Positions 16,186-23,738 of a DNA stretch of 36,586 nt are shown piece after piece (within the stretch, counting starts at the first letter, position 1; every line of letters begins with the position of its first letter). Below the pieces are notes generated by a model, which was given only the letters and a program-made list of their open reading frames with translations, searched no databases and was not told the DNA's origin. The DNA lies in assembly GCA_045602885.1 (NCBI GenBank), contig JAZSCJ010000056.1:1-36586 (forward strand), read 5' to 3'. The translations under genes and the position numbers were made by a program. This stretch comes from JAJPXI01 sp045602885. Lineage in GTDB: Bacteria; Bacillota; Clostridia; Oscillospirales; Oscillospiraceae.

Positions 16186-16223
16186 GTCGAACTCCTTAAT
16201 TTATAATGATGATTAACCTATAT

Positions 16224-16251
16224 AGTATACCATATTTTTGCTCTAAAGCAA
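16224..16251 (-). promoter_or_regulatory. Promoter of the ABC-F/metG run
   Basis: On the minus strand: TTGCTT (16251-16246), 16-bp spacer, TATACT (16229-16224) preceded by TGG. It starts about 40 bp before the ABC-F ATG and lies back-to-back with the truncated rlmA copy. Confidence 0.7.
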
Positions 16252-16260
16252 GGGTTAAAA

Positions 16261-16424
16261 GCGCGGAAACCCCTTGAAAAACGGCGGTTTGTTGACAGAA
16301 AACGAACGGGCGTGATAAACTGAATGCACTCCAAAGGAAAAGAGGACGGTTTATGACCAGTCTGTTTCGCTGCCCCATCTGCTCGGCACCGCTGGAGCGC
16401 GCGGAGCGCAGCTATATCTGCCCC
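16261..16424 (+). repeat. Left copy of a diverged direct repeat (rlmA 5' region)
   Basis: This segment aligns without gaps to 18721-18884 at a constant offset of 2460 bp. By hand count about five of six positions match; the best block runs through the ribosome site and first 11 codons. It includes a TTGACA (16292-16297) and TAAACT (16316-16321) promoter pair. Confidence 0.9.
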
Positions 16425-16436
16425 GGGGTCGTGTGA
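16353..16436 (+). pseudogene. Truncated rlmA remnant
   Basis: ATG plus 26 codons, of which the first 24 match the N-terminus of the intact rlmA at 18813 (MTSLFRCPICSA, then a YICP). Homology ends right after the third zinc cysteine, and the frame runs three codons further to TGA. The promoter and AAAGGAAAAGAGGAC ribosome region are kept. It cannot encode a methyltransferase; a 27-aa zinc-finger-like peptide could be made but is unlikely to matter. Confidence 0.85.
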
Positions 16437-16494
16437 TTTTGCCCGTGGCGGCACGCAGGGATATTTCGCCATCCCACACCAAGGGTAAATTCCT

Positions 16495-16523
16495 TTGCAT
16501 TTGGTGACATAACATGGTATACT
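16495..16523 (+). promoter_or_regulatory. Promoter of the lipoprotein gene
   Basis: TTGCAT (16495-16500), 17-bp spacer, TATACT (16518-16523) preceded by TGG; the lipoprotein ATG is 36 bp downstream with AAAGGAG between. Confidence 0.75.
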
Positions 16524-16559
16524 GGGCTTACAATCGTCGAAAAGGAGTGTTCAAATTTC

Positions 16560-17012
16560 ATGAAAAAACGAGGTGTCTTTTTGCTGACGCTTCTTCTGGT
16601 GCTGCTGTGCGCCGGATGCGGCGGCGGAGATAAGACGGATCCCCAGCCGGATGCGGGGGATCAGCGTTTGGAAAGCGCGGAAGACCGGCTTCTATACGAA
16701 AAAATCCTGGAAATCGGACGCGAGGGGTTTGCCGACATGACCCGGGAAGAGTTGATTGCTGCGCTGGGTGAACCTGACGAGCAGCGTAACGGCCTGGTCT
16801 CGGACACGCTCCGTTACCAGATGTGGGTAGACGGAGAGGACTACTATCTGGCTCTGAATGCTGAATATTATGTCCCTGCACGCGAGCAATTCAGTTCAAA
16901 AATTGACCGCAATGCACAGGGGCCATATCCCATTGGCGTATCTTTCGGTTCCGGCACCACACTGTGTCCGATTTATGAGCTTTGGGACGAGGCAGTGACA
17001 GCGGAGGATTAA
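16560..17012 (+). CDS. Lipoprotein, N-terminal part of a probably frameshifted gene
   Basis: A 150-aa open frame with a lipoprotein signal (MKKRG, hydrophobic core, then LLCAGC with the likely lipidated cysteine at 20). The signal is followed by a Gly/Asp/Pro-rich linker and an acidic folded part with a segment MTREELIAALGEP. A similar phrase (MTEADFLAALEPL) appears near the end of the next frame, suggesting a repeated module. It ends at TAA (17010-17012), where the reading continues sensibly in the +1 frame, so this is probably the 5' part of one gene with 17050-18621. The extracellular role is unknown. It lies inside the duplicated rlmA region. Confidence 0.7.
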   Translation: MKKRGVFLLTLLLVLLCAGCGGGDKTDPQPDAGDQRLESAEDRLLYEKILEIGREGFADMTREELIAALGEPDEQRNGLVSDTLRYQMWVDGEDYYLALNAEYYVPAREQFSSKIDRNAQGPYPIGVSFGSGTTLCPIYELWDEAVTAED

Positions 17013-17049
17013 TTTTGACCGTCTTCGCGACTGGGGTACCGTCTGCACC

Positions 17050-18621
17050 GTGGGAAACGTGCTGGAAGGCGACCCGATCCCCGATAGGGAATTTACAATA
17101 CATAACGAAGACACGTTCTATGTATATAGCTCGGATTATCGCTATACATGTCGTTTCTTTGGTGACGATAGCATTAGCTTGGAGTATGTTACTTCCCTAA
17201 AGAACAATCCTCTGTGGGACAGAGAGGCGCTTTGCTTCCTGCCGCCGGAGACCGTGCTGAAAAGCTGGCTTTCTCAAGGGTTCGACCCCACGGAACTATT
17301 GGGTAAAACCCTGGAAGAAGCGTTTGACGAATTCCCCCTTTCGTCTATCCTTGAATACTCTATCAACAGGGATGTCTATATGGAGGCCTACGGGAATGCC
17401 TGTTTGGATGAGATGTCCTTCCGCACTCCCTCTCTCTTCATAACTTTGTATTTGCGGGACGAGCGGATCATTGGAGTTTTCATAACGGATACCCATGATA
17501 CACAGGAGTCGCTGCTTCCTCTCCTGTCGTTGCATGGGCTGCCGCTGCCTGCCTCGTCGCAGGAACTGCAAGAATACTTGAAGTCCCTTGGATATCGCTA
17601 TATTCCGGAATACAACTGGTTCGCCCTGGGCCATGTCACCATCGATGCTCCCTTCACGGAAGATGACCGTGTCTTCGGGCTTCATATTCAGGATCATTCC
17701 GGTGAGGAAGGCTATGAGAATGCAACCACGCAGGCCGCAAAGCGTTCTGCCGAGCTTCTGGAAGAGTACTTCCGCAGCAATCTGGCCATCTACGGCTACG
17801 GCAGCATTCTGGCCGACCTGACCCATGACGGTCTTGACGAGCTGCTGGTAACCACACCGGATGACTGGGGCGGAAATACTCTGAGTGTCTATACGGTGCA
17901 GGACGATCAGGTCGTCGAGCTGTATTCCAGAAGTTTCAATATGCAGGCCAACGCCAATGTGGGTGAGTTGTACCTGTACAGCGAGGACGGCAAGGACTAC
18001 CTGATGGAGGTCAGCGTACAGATCTCCTATATGTCCGCCAATAGCTATACCCTCTATTCTCTGGACGAGAATGGACAACCGGTTATCTTCCGCAAAGAGA
18101 GCACCTCGGACGGGCTGGACGATGCAGTAGTGCAGGAACACAAGACCGCCTGCATTGAGAAGGCCACCCTGCTAATCTCGCACACGGAACGCTATGCCGG
18201 CAACGCCTATGGCATGGATTTGAAGCCTGTGGATCTGATGGAAGTCATCTGCTATCCGGAACGCGCGGCAAAGAAGACGCTTGGCGACTTCTATAACACC
18301 GATGTATCGGTGAAGATCAACAGTCCCGATCCCTTCGCCCAGAGCGGAAGCGGTCTGCCCGATAACATGCTGAATGATGTGTTCTGGATCAGAACCTCCA
18401 GTCCCCTTGTTTCCATCGGAGGCGCCATGGTAGGTATGACAGAGGCGGACTTCCTGGCCGCGCTGGAGCCCCTGCGCAATCCGGCCTTCCGACAGACCTT
18501 GCCCACCCTTTCCCATCCCTTCCTGGAGGGCACCTACTACGCCCCCGTCGTGGACTACACGCTGAAGGATGGCGTGGTCACTGAAGTGACCATGTACGTA
18601 TCTCTGGCCGATCCCGCCTGA
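17050..18621 (+). CDS. C-terminal part of the frameshifted lipoprotein gene
   Basis: A 523-aa open frame whose only available start is a GTG without a convincing ribosome site. Its frame is open back to a TGA at 16996-16998, and the codons just before the GTG still read like protein (FDRLRDWGTVCT). Removing one A at 17011-17012 would join it to the lipoprotein frame as one protein of about 687 aa. Landmarks are a DLTHDGLDELLVTT segment (about 258-271), which resembles calcium-binding or FG-GAP-like repeat turns, and acidic, Tyr-rich beta-type sequence. No enzyme motif was recognised. A strong terminator follows. It may be a broken gene, a phase-variable gene or a sequencing error. Confidence 0.6.
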   Translation: MGNVLEGDPIPDREFTIHNEDTFYVYSSDYRYTCRFFGDDSISLEYVTSLKNNPLWDREALCFLPPETVLKSWLSQGFDPTELLGKTLEEAFDEFPLSSILEYSINRDVYMEAYGNACLDEMSFRTPSLFITLYLRDERIIGVFITDTHDTQESLLPLLSLHGLPLPASSQELQEYLKSLGYRYIPEYNWFALGHVTIDAPFTEDDRVFGLHIQDHSGEEGYENATTQAAKRSAELLEEYFRSNLAIYGYGSILADLTHDGLDELLVTTPDDWGGNTLSVYTVQDDQVVELYSRSFNMQANANVGELYLYSEDGKDYLMEVSVQISYMSANSYTLYSLDENGQPVIFRKESTSDGLDDAVVQEHKTACIEKATLLISHTERYAGNAYGMDLKPVDLMEVICYPERAAKKTLGDFYNTDVSVKINSPDPFAQSGSGLPDNMLNDVFWIRTSSPLVSIGGAMVGMTEADFLAALEPLRNPAFRQTLPTLSHPFLEGTYYAPVVDYTLKDGVVTEVTMYVSLADPA

Positions 18622-18635
18622 GAACGCTTTGAAAT

Positions 18636-18686
18636 AAGAATCCCCTGTCCTCCGGTTTTCCCCGGAGGACAGGGGATTCTTGTTTT
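18636..18686 (+). terminator. Strong terminator after the lipoprotein gene
   Basis: A perfect 20-bp stem (18636-18655 with 18662-18681), loop TTTTCC, followed by TGTTTT. Confidence 0.92.
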
Positions 18687-18720
18687 AGGTCTATGTTACA
18701 TGATGTTTTTGTGTTAAAAC

Positions 18721-18884
18721 AAGGGCAAACACCTTGAAAATCGGCGGTTTATTGACAGAAAAGAAGGCTGCGTGATAAACTGAACGCAATTTAAAGGAAA
18801 AGAGGACGGGTTATGACCAGTCTGTTTCGCTGCCCCATCTGCTCGGCTGCGCTGCGGCGGGAGGAGCGGGCCTACATCTGCCCC
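18721..18884 (+). repeat. Right copy of the diverged direct repeat (rlmA 5' region)
   Basis: Partner of 16261-16424. It carries TTGACA (18752-18757) and TAAACT (18776-18781) with an 18-bp spacer (GATAAA at 18774 would give 16), and the AAAGGAAAAGAGGAC ribosome region of intact rlmA. Confidence 0.9.
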
Positions 18885-19637
18885 AACGGGCACAATTACG
18901 ATATCGCCAAAGAGGGGTACGTCAACCTGCTGCCGGCCAATCGAAAGCACTCCAAAGATCCCGGCGATGACAAGGCCATGGTGGCCGCCCGCACCCGGTT
19001 TCTGGAGGGTGGATTTTATGCGCCGCTGCGTGCTGCGCTGACCGCGCTGGCCTTGGCTCACCCGGCGCAACGGGTGCTGGATTGCGGCTGCGGAGAGGGG
19101 TACTATACCGCCGGAATGTGTGAGGCGCTGACGCAGCGCAATCCTTCGCTGAAAATTGCCGGGGTGGATCTGTCCCGGGCGGCCTTGAAAAAGGCGGCTC
19201 GTCGGGCGCGCACGGCGGAATTTGCCGTGGCGTCGGTCTATCATCTGCCGGTGGCCGACCAAGCGGTTGATCTCATGCTCAACTGCTTCTCCCCCATGGC
19301 GTTGGAGGAATTTCGCCGGGTGCTGCGCCCGGAGGGATGCTATCTGTATGTGGTGCCCGGGGCAAAGCATCTGTGGCAGCTCAAGCAGGTACTTTACGAA
19401 CATCCCTACGAGAACACCGAGGAAGAAAGCGCCTATCCGGGCTTTGTGTACCAGGATATTGTGCCCGTGGAATTTACCATGTCGCTGGAACAGGCGGCGC
19501 TGCAGGATCTGTTTGGCATGACACCGTATTGTTGGAAAACGCCCCGGGCCGGGGTGGAGCGCCTGCGTGCGCTGGACGGATTGGACGTGACGGCGCAATT
19601 TCGCATCCATGTGTTTTGCCGGGACGGGCAGGAATAG
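18813..19637 (+). CDS. rlmA: 23S rRNA (guanine-N1)-methyltransferase, RlmA type
   Basis: This 274-aa enzyme has the usual RlmA layout. An N-terminal zinc finger has C7, C10, C23 and H27 (CPIC...YICPNGH), followed by the RlmA signature YDIAKEGYVNLL. The SAM-binding domain has VLDCGCGEGYYT (about 88-99), and the C-terminal part has GAKHLWQLK. RlmA-I/II methylate N1 of G745 or G748 in 23S rRNA helix 35; which of the two applies is not decidable by eye. RlmA-II sensitises some species to macrolides. A truncated copy of its 5' end lies 2460 bp upstream. It has its own promoter and a following hairpin. Confidence 0.92.
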   Translation: MTSLFRCPICSAALRREERAYICPNGHNYDIAKEGYVNLLPANRKHSKDPGDDKAMVAARTRFLEGGFYAPLRAALTALALAHPAQRVLDCGCGEGYYTAGMCEALTQRNPSLKIAGVDLSRAALKKAARRARTAEFAVASVYHLPVADQAVDLMLNCFSPMALEEFRRVLRPEGCYLYVVPGAKHLWQLKQVLYEHPYENTEEESAYPGFVYQDIVPVEFTMSLEQAALQDLFGMTPYCWKTPRAGVERLRALDGLDVTAQFRIHVFCRDGQE

Positions 19638-19642
19638 AACGT

Positions 19643-19690
19643 AACATGCGGTCATCCAAAGGGATGGCCGCATGTTTGCAGTGTGGGTTT
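19643..19690 (+). terminator. Terminator after rlmA
   Basis: A 15-bp stem (19643-19657 with 19662-19676, one G-T pair) with AAAG loop follows the rlmA stop. The U-tract is weak (TGCAGTGTGGGTTTT). Confidence 0.6.
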
Positions 19691-19693
19691 TGC

Positions 19694-19722
19694 TTGTAAT
19701 TGTCAATATACTTTGATATAAT
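19694..19722 (+). promoter_or_regulatory. Promoter of the gdpP-rplI-dnaB cluster
   Basis: TTGTAA (19694-19699), 17-bp spacer, TATAAT (19717-19722), about 68 bp before the gdpP ATG. Confidence 0.7.
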
Positions 19723-19790
19723 AATATCTCTTACTATACGCTCGGATGTGCGAGTGTTTTTGTGCAACCATCCGCAAGGAGGTACCAACG

Positions 19791-21782
19791 ATGAATCGAA
19801 AAAAATTATCCCGCTTACTGGAGCCGGGTATGCGACTGTATTTTGTGGTGTTGCTCCTCTTTGCCGTGGCCGCCGCCGTATTGCACAATTATGGCTTGGC
19901 GGTGCTGGAGCTGATCGCCACCGGCGTGCTCTTTGTTCTGTTTCGCCGCAACAGCAACCACCGCAAGCGTGAGGTGTTGAAGTATATCGACTCGGTTTCC
20001 TATAACATGGACGCCGCTGCCAAGGACACCATGCTCAACGCCCCTCTGCCCATGGTGGTGTTCCGCCCGGACAGCGATGAAGTCATCTGGTCCAACGACC
20101 GCTTTCTGCGTCTGGCCGAGGAGCGCGAGCATGTGTTTGAAACCAAGCTGTCCTCCGCCGTGCCCGGGTTTTCCGCCAAGTGGCTGCTGGAGGGCAAAAA
20201 CGAGTGCCCGGAAGAGGTTTTGTTGGGCGAGCGGCGCTATGCGGTGTACGGCCATCTGGTCCACAACGGAGAACAGGGCGGCGGCTTGCTGGCCACCACC
20301 TACTGGATCGATACCACCGAGTTTTCCGGCTTGAAAAAACTGCACGCCGACTCCCGGCCTGTGGTGGCGCTGCTGCTGCTGGACAACTATGACGAGGTGC
20401 TGAAAAACGTACCCGACAACACCCGTACCGCCATTGTCAGCCAGATCAGCCAGAAATTCACCCAACTGGCCGAGCAGACCAACGGCCTGCTTGCCCGAAT
20501 GGACCGCGACCGCTATCTGCTGATTTTTGAAAGTCAATACCTGCCCCGACTGGTGGAGGAGAAATTCTCTATTCTGGATGAAGTGCATAGCATCGAAATC
20601 CCGGGCGGTACGCCGGCCACGCTGTCCATTGGCGTGGGTAAGGATGCCGACACCCTGCATCAGCTGTATCAGTACGCGACCTTGTCCACTGAAATGGCGC
20701 TGTCCCGTGGCGGCGACCAGGCGGTCATCAAAAATCAGTTTGCCTTTGAGTTTTACGGTGGGCGCAACAAGGAGCAGGAAAAGCGCACCAAGGTCAAAAG
20801 CCGTGTTATGGCCAATACCCTGGGCGAGCTGGTGGCCGATGCCTCCAAGGTCTTTATCATGGGCCACCGCCATGCCGATCTGGACTGTATCGGCGCGGCG
20901 GCCGGTGTGGTTGCCATCGCGCGCAAGCGCGGAACTCCGGCCTATATCATTCAGGACGCCAGTCCCGCTCCGGCCGACAGAATGCGCGAGCGGCTGGCTA
21001 CGCAGCCGGAATACACCGGGCATTTCCTTTCGGCGCAAGATGCCATGCTGATCGCTGACTCCCGTTCCCTGCTGGTGGTAGTGGATACCACCCGCCCCGA
21101 CCAGGTCAACTCCCCGGAACTGTTGGAGTCCTGCAACAAGGTGGCCGTCATCGACCATCACCGCCGCGCGGCGACCTATATCACCGATGCTGCGCTGAGC
21201 TTCCACGAGCCGTACGCTTCCTCGGCCTCCGAGCTGGTGACCGAACTGCTGCCCTACATTCTGGAGCCGTCCGAGCTGCTGCGACCCGAGGCCGAGGCGC
21301 TGCTGTCCGGCATCGTGCTGGACACCAAGCACTTTACCATGCGCACCGGCGGACGTACCTTTGAGGCGGCGGCCTTTCTGCGCCGTGCCGGGGCCGACCC
21401 CAGCGAGGTGCGCTGTTACTTCCAAAACGATCTGCAGGGCACCATCGCCCGATACGATATCATCCGTAACGCATGGCTGTGCCGGGAGGGCATCGCCGTG
21501 GCCCGGGTGGACGAAGAGGTCAGCCGCATCACGGCGGCGCAGGCGGCTGACGAGCTGCTCAACATTGCCGGTATCGACACCTCCTTTGTGGTGTTCCGTG
21601 CTGAGGCTAAGGTCATGATCTCGGCCCGCAGCTCGGGCGATACCAACGTACAGGTCATTTTGGAGGAGTTGGGCGGCGGCGGCAACGCCGCCACGGCCGG
21701 TGCCCAGGTGCTCGACCAGAGCGTGGAAGAGGTCGTTCAGCGTTTGGAGGCGGCCATTGCCCGCTATTTTGAAGACGAATAA
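19791..21782 (+). CDS. gdpP: Cyclic-di-AMP phosphodiesterase GdpP
   Basis: A 663-aa membrane enzyme that hydrolyses c-di-AMP to 5'-pApA, controlling potassium, osmotic and cell-wall balance. Two membrane helices lie at about 15-34 and 37-53. A PAS-like sensory region (about 75-150) follows, then a degenerate GGDEF domain (about 165-300) in which the GGDEF motif is replaced (MDRDRYLLIFE). The catalytic DHH domain contains GHRHADLDCIGAA (about 357) and DHHRRA (about 454), and a DHHA1 domain contains ELGGGGNAATAGAQV near the end. The ATG at 19791 has AAGGAGG upstream; 19746 does not. The order gdpP-rplI-dnaB is conserved in Firmicutes. Confidence 0.95.
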   Translation: MNRKKLSRLLEPGMRLYFVVLLLFAVAAAVLHNYGLAVLELIATGVLFVLFRRNSNHRKREVLKYIDSVSYNMDAAAKDTMLNAPLPMVVFRPDSDEVIWSNDRFLRLAEEREHVFETKLSSAVPGFSAKWLLEGKNECPEEVLLGERRYAVYGHLVHNGEQGGGLLATTYWIDTTEFSGLKKLHADSRPVVALLLLDNYDEVLKNVPDNTRTAIVSQISQKFTQLAEQTNGLLARMDRDRYLLIFESQYLPRLVEEKFSILDEVHSIEIPGGTPATLSIGVGKDADTLHQLYQYATLSTEMALSRGGDQAVIKNQFAFEFYGGRNKEQEKRTKVKSRVMANTLGELVADASKVFIMGHRHADLDCIGAAAGVVAIARKRGTPAYIIQDASPAPADRMRERLATQPEYTGHFLSAQDAMLIADSRSLLVVVDTTRPDQVNSPELLESCNKVAVIDHHRRAATYITDAALSFHEPYASSASELVTELLPYILEPSELLRPEAEALLSGIVLDTKHFTMRTGGRTFEAAAFLRRAGADPSEVRCYFQNDLQGTIARYDIIRNAWLCREGIAVARVDEEVSRITAAQAADELLNIAGIDTSFVVFRAEAKVMISARSSGDTNVQVILEELGGGGNAATAGAQVLDQSVEEVVQRLEAAIARYFEDE

Positions 21783-21828
21783 TCTCCATGCCTTTGCATG
21801 GACTGACATTTGAAGGAGGAACCCGATT

Positions 21829-22275
21829 ATGAAAGTAATTTTGCAGCAAGACGTAAAGGGCCAGGGCAAGAAGGGCCAGATGGTGGAGGTTTCCGACGGA
21901 TACGCCCGTAACTTCCTGTTCCCCAAGAAGCTGGCCGTGGAAGCAACGGCAGACAATGTGAATACCATGAAACTGCAGGAAAAGGCCCGTCTGGCCAAGC
22001 TGGCCGAGGAAAAGGCGCAGGCTCAGGCCGTTGCCGAGCAGCTCAAGGAGCTGACCGTGCGCATCGTGGCCAAGGGCGGCAACGGCGGCCGTCTGTTCGG
22101 TGCGGTGACCACCAAGGAAGTGTCCGACGCGCTCAAGGCCCAGCACGGCATCGAGATCAACAAGGCCAAGCTGGTGCTGGATGAGGCCATCAAGAGCTTT
22201 GGCGGCTATGATCTGAAGGCCAAGCTGGGCCACGATGTGGTTGCCACCGTTAAAGTAGTCGTAGTCGAAGAGTGA
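21829..22275 (+). CDS. rplI: 50S ribosomal protein L9
   Basis: 148 aa, the standard length. The N-terminal RNA-binding domain begins MKVILQQDVKGQGKKGQMV and contains GYARNFLFPKKLA; a long central helix and the C-terminal domain (GGNGGRLFGAVTTKEV) follow. L9 binds 23S rRNA near the L1 stalk and supports reading-frame maintenance. Ribosome site GAAGGAGGAA is upstream. A small hairpin without U-tract (21785-21802) separates it from gdpP. Confidence 0.97.
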   Translation: MKVILQQDVKGQGKKGQMVEVSDGYARNFLFPKKLAVEATADNVNTMKLQEKARLAKLAEEKAQAQAVAEQLKELTVRIVAKGGNGGRLFGAVTTKEVSDALKAQHGIEINKAKLVLDEAIKSFGGYDLKAKLGHDVVATVKVVVVEE

Positions 22276-22287
22276 TACCAAAACCAG

Positions 22288-22360
22288 ATAAGAGATAAAA
22301 GATATAAGATAAGAGATATGAACCGCTGGAAATGATCTTTTATCTTCGATCTCATATCTC
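22288..22360 (+). repeat. AT-rich inverted repeats between rplI and dnaB
   Basis: The 113-bp gap is built from variants of AGATAAGAGATA on the left and their complements on the right. Two pairings are possible: 22293-22303 with 22335-22345 (11 bp) and 22313-22321 with 22352-22360 (9 bp). They interlock, so only one can form as a simple hairpin. No U-tract follows. Confidence 0.7.
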
Positions 22361-22388
22361 AATATCTCAATAGAAAGGAGGTGGCCCA

Positions 22389-23738
22389 ATGGATGAACTG
22401 CTGAGCAAGCAGCTGCCCCACAGCACCGAGGCCGAACAGGCCGTGCTGGGTTCCATGTTTATTGACGAGGGGTGCATCCCCGAAGTGGTCACCGCCCTGA
22501 AGCCGGAGGACTTTTACCTGCGGCAGAACCGGGAGATTTATGAAACCATCTACCGCATGGTGGAGCTTTCTGCCCCCGTCGATCTGGTCACCGTACTGGA
22601 TCAGATGCGGCAAAACGGTGTGTTCAAGGAAAACACCACCGACCGGTATGTGATGCAGCTCATGGAGATCACCCCCACGGCGGCCAACGTCAAGGAATAC
22701 ATCTCCATTGTACGCGACAAGGCGCTGTTGCGCCGGGTGGCTGAGGCTGCCGGTGAGGTCACCGGTATGGTGCAGACCGGCGAAGGTACCGGCGCACAGG
22801 TGCTGGAGGCCGCCGAGCAGAAGATCTACGCCATCCGGCAGGGTCGTGCCACCCGGGGGCTGGAGCATATCTCGCTGGCCCTTCAGAACGTGTACGACCG
22901 ACTGGGCGAGCTGGCCGCTTCGGGCAGCGATATCCCCGGCCTGTCCACCGGTCTGTCCGATCTGGACCGCCGCATGACCGGCCTGAACCCCTCCGATTTG
23001 ATCATTCTGGCGGCCCGTCCCGGTATGGGTAAGACCTCCATGGCGCTCAACATGGCGCTGCACGCCGGCAAGACCTCGGGCAAGGCGGTGGTCATCTTCT
23101 CGCTGGAAATGGCCAAAGAGCAGCTTGCCATGCGTCTGATCGCCAGTGAATGTTTTGTGGACAGCAAAAAGCTGCTGACCGGACAGGGTCTGACCATGGA
23201 TGATTGGAAAAAGATCGGTGCGGCCTCCTCGGCGCTGTCCAAGACCCGCATTTTGCTGGATGATAACCCCTCGCTGACGGTGGCCGACATGAACGCCGCC
23301 TGCCGTCGGGTGGAGGATCTGGGGCTGGTGGTGGTGGACTATCTGCAGCTGATGCAGTCGGCCGGCGGAAAGGGCTATTCCAACGAAAACCGTCAGCAGG
23401 CGGTGGCCGACATCTCCCGCGCCATGAAGATCATGGCCAAGGAGCTGCGCGTGCCCGTGATCTGCCTGTCCCAGTTGTCCCGTTCCAACGAAAAAGAGAA
23501 CAAGGTGCGTCTGCCCCGTCTGTCCGACCTGCGTGAGTCGGGCGCCATCGAGCAGGACGCCGACATCGTCATGTTCCTTCACCGGGAGGACTACTATGAC
23601 GAGAACACCGAAAACCGTAACATCGCCAACTGCATCATTGCCAAGAACCGCCACGGCGAGACCGGCATTCTGGACTTGCAGTGGCTGCCCGAGTTTACCA
23701 CCTTCCGCACCATCGAGCGGCGGTATGAGGAATATTAA
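22389..23738 (+). CDS. dnaB: Replicative DNA helicase
   Basis: A 449-aa hexameric 5'-3' helicase of the replication fork (called DnaC in Bacillus). The N-terminal primase-interacting domain begins LPHSTEAEQAVLGSMFID. The RecA-like domain has Walker A ARPGMGKTS (about 207-215), FSLEMAKEQL, the Walker B region LVVVDYLQLM, and LSQLSR...RLSDLRESGAIEQDAD. No intein is present. AAAGGAGG precedes the ATG. The next gene starts directly after the TAA, so transcription continues into tilS. Confidence 0.97.
   Translation: MDELLSKQLPHSTEAEQAVLGSMFIDEGCIPEVVTALKPEDFYLRQNREIYETIYRMVELSAPVDLVTVLDQMRQNGVFKENTTDRYVMQLMEITPTAANVKEYISIVRDKALLRRVAEAAGEVTGMVQTGEGTGAQVLEAAEQKIYAIRQGRATRGLEHISLALQNVYDRLGELAASGSDIPGLSTGLSDLDRRMTGLNPSDLIILAARPGMGKTSMALNMALHAGKTSGKAVVIFSLEMAKEQLAMRLIASECFVDSKKLLTGQGLTMDDWKKIGAASSALSKTRILLDDNPSLTVADMNAACRRVEDLGLVVVDYLQLMQSAGGKGYSNENRQQAVADISRAMKIMAKELRVPVICLSQLSRSNEKENKVRLPRLSDLRESGAIEQDADIVMFLHREDYYDENTENRNIANCIIAKNRHGETGILDLQWLPEFTTFRTIERRYEEY

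Noticed and set aside
14395..16206. 603-aa plus-strand open frame
   Set aside because: Antisense of the ABC-F gene.
16982..17200. 72-aa ORF spanning the lipoprotein frameshift
   Set aside because: It is the third frame across the junction, without continuity to either lipoprotein part.
19815..21998. 727-aa minus-strand open frame
   Set aside because: Antisense of gdpP, whose DHH-DHHA1 motifs are certain.
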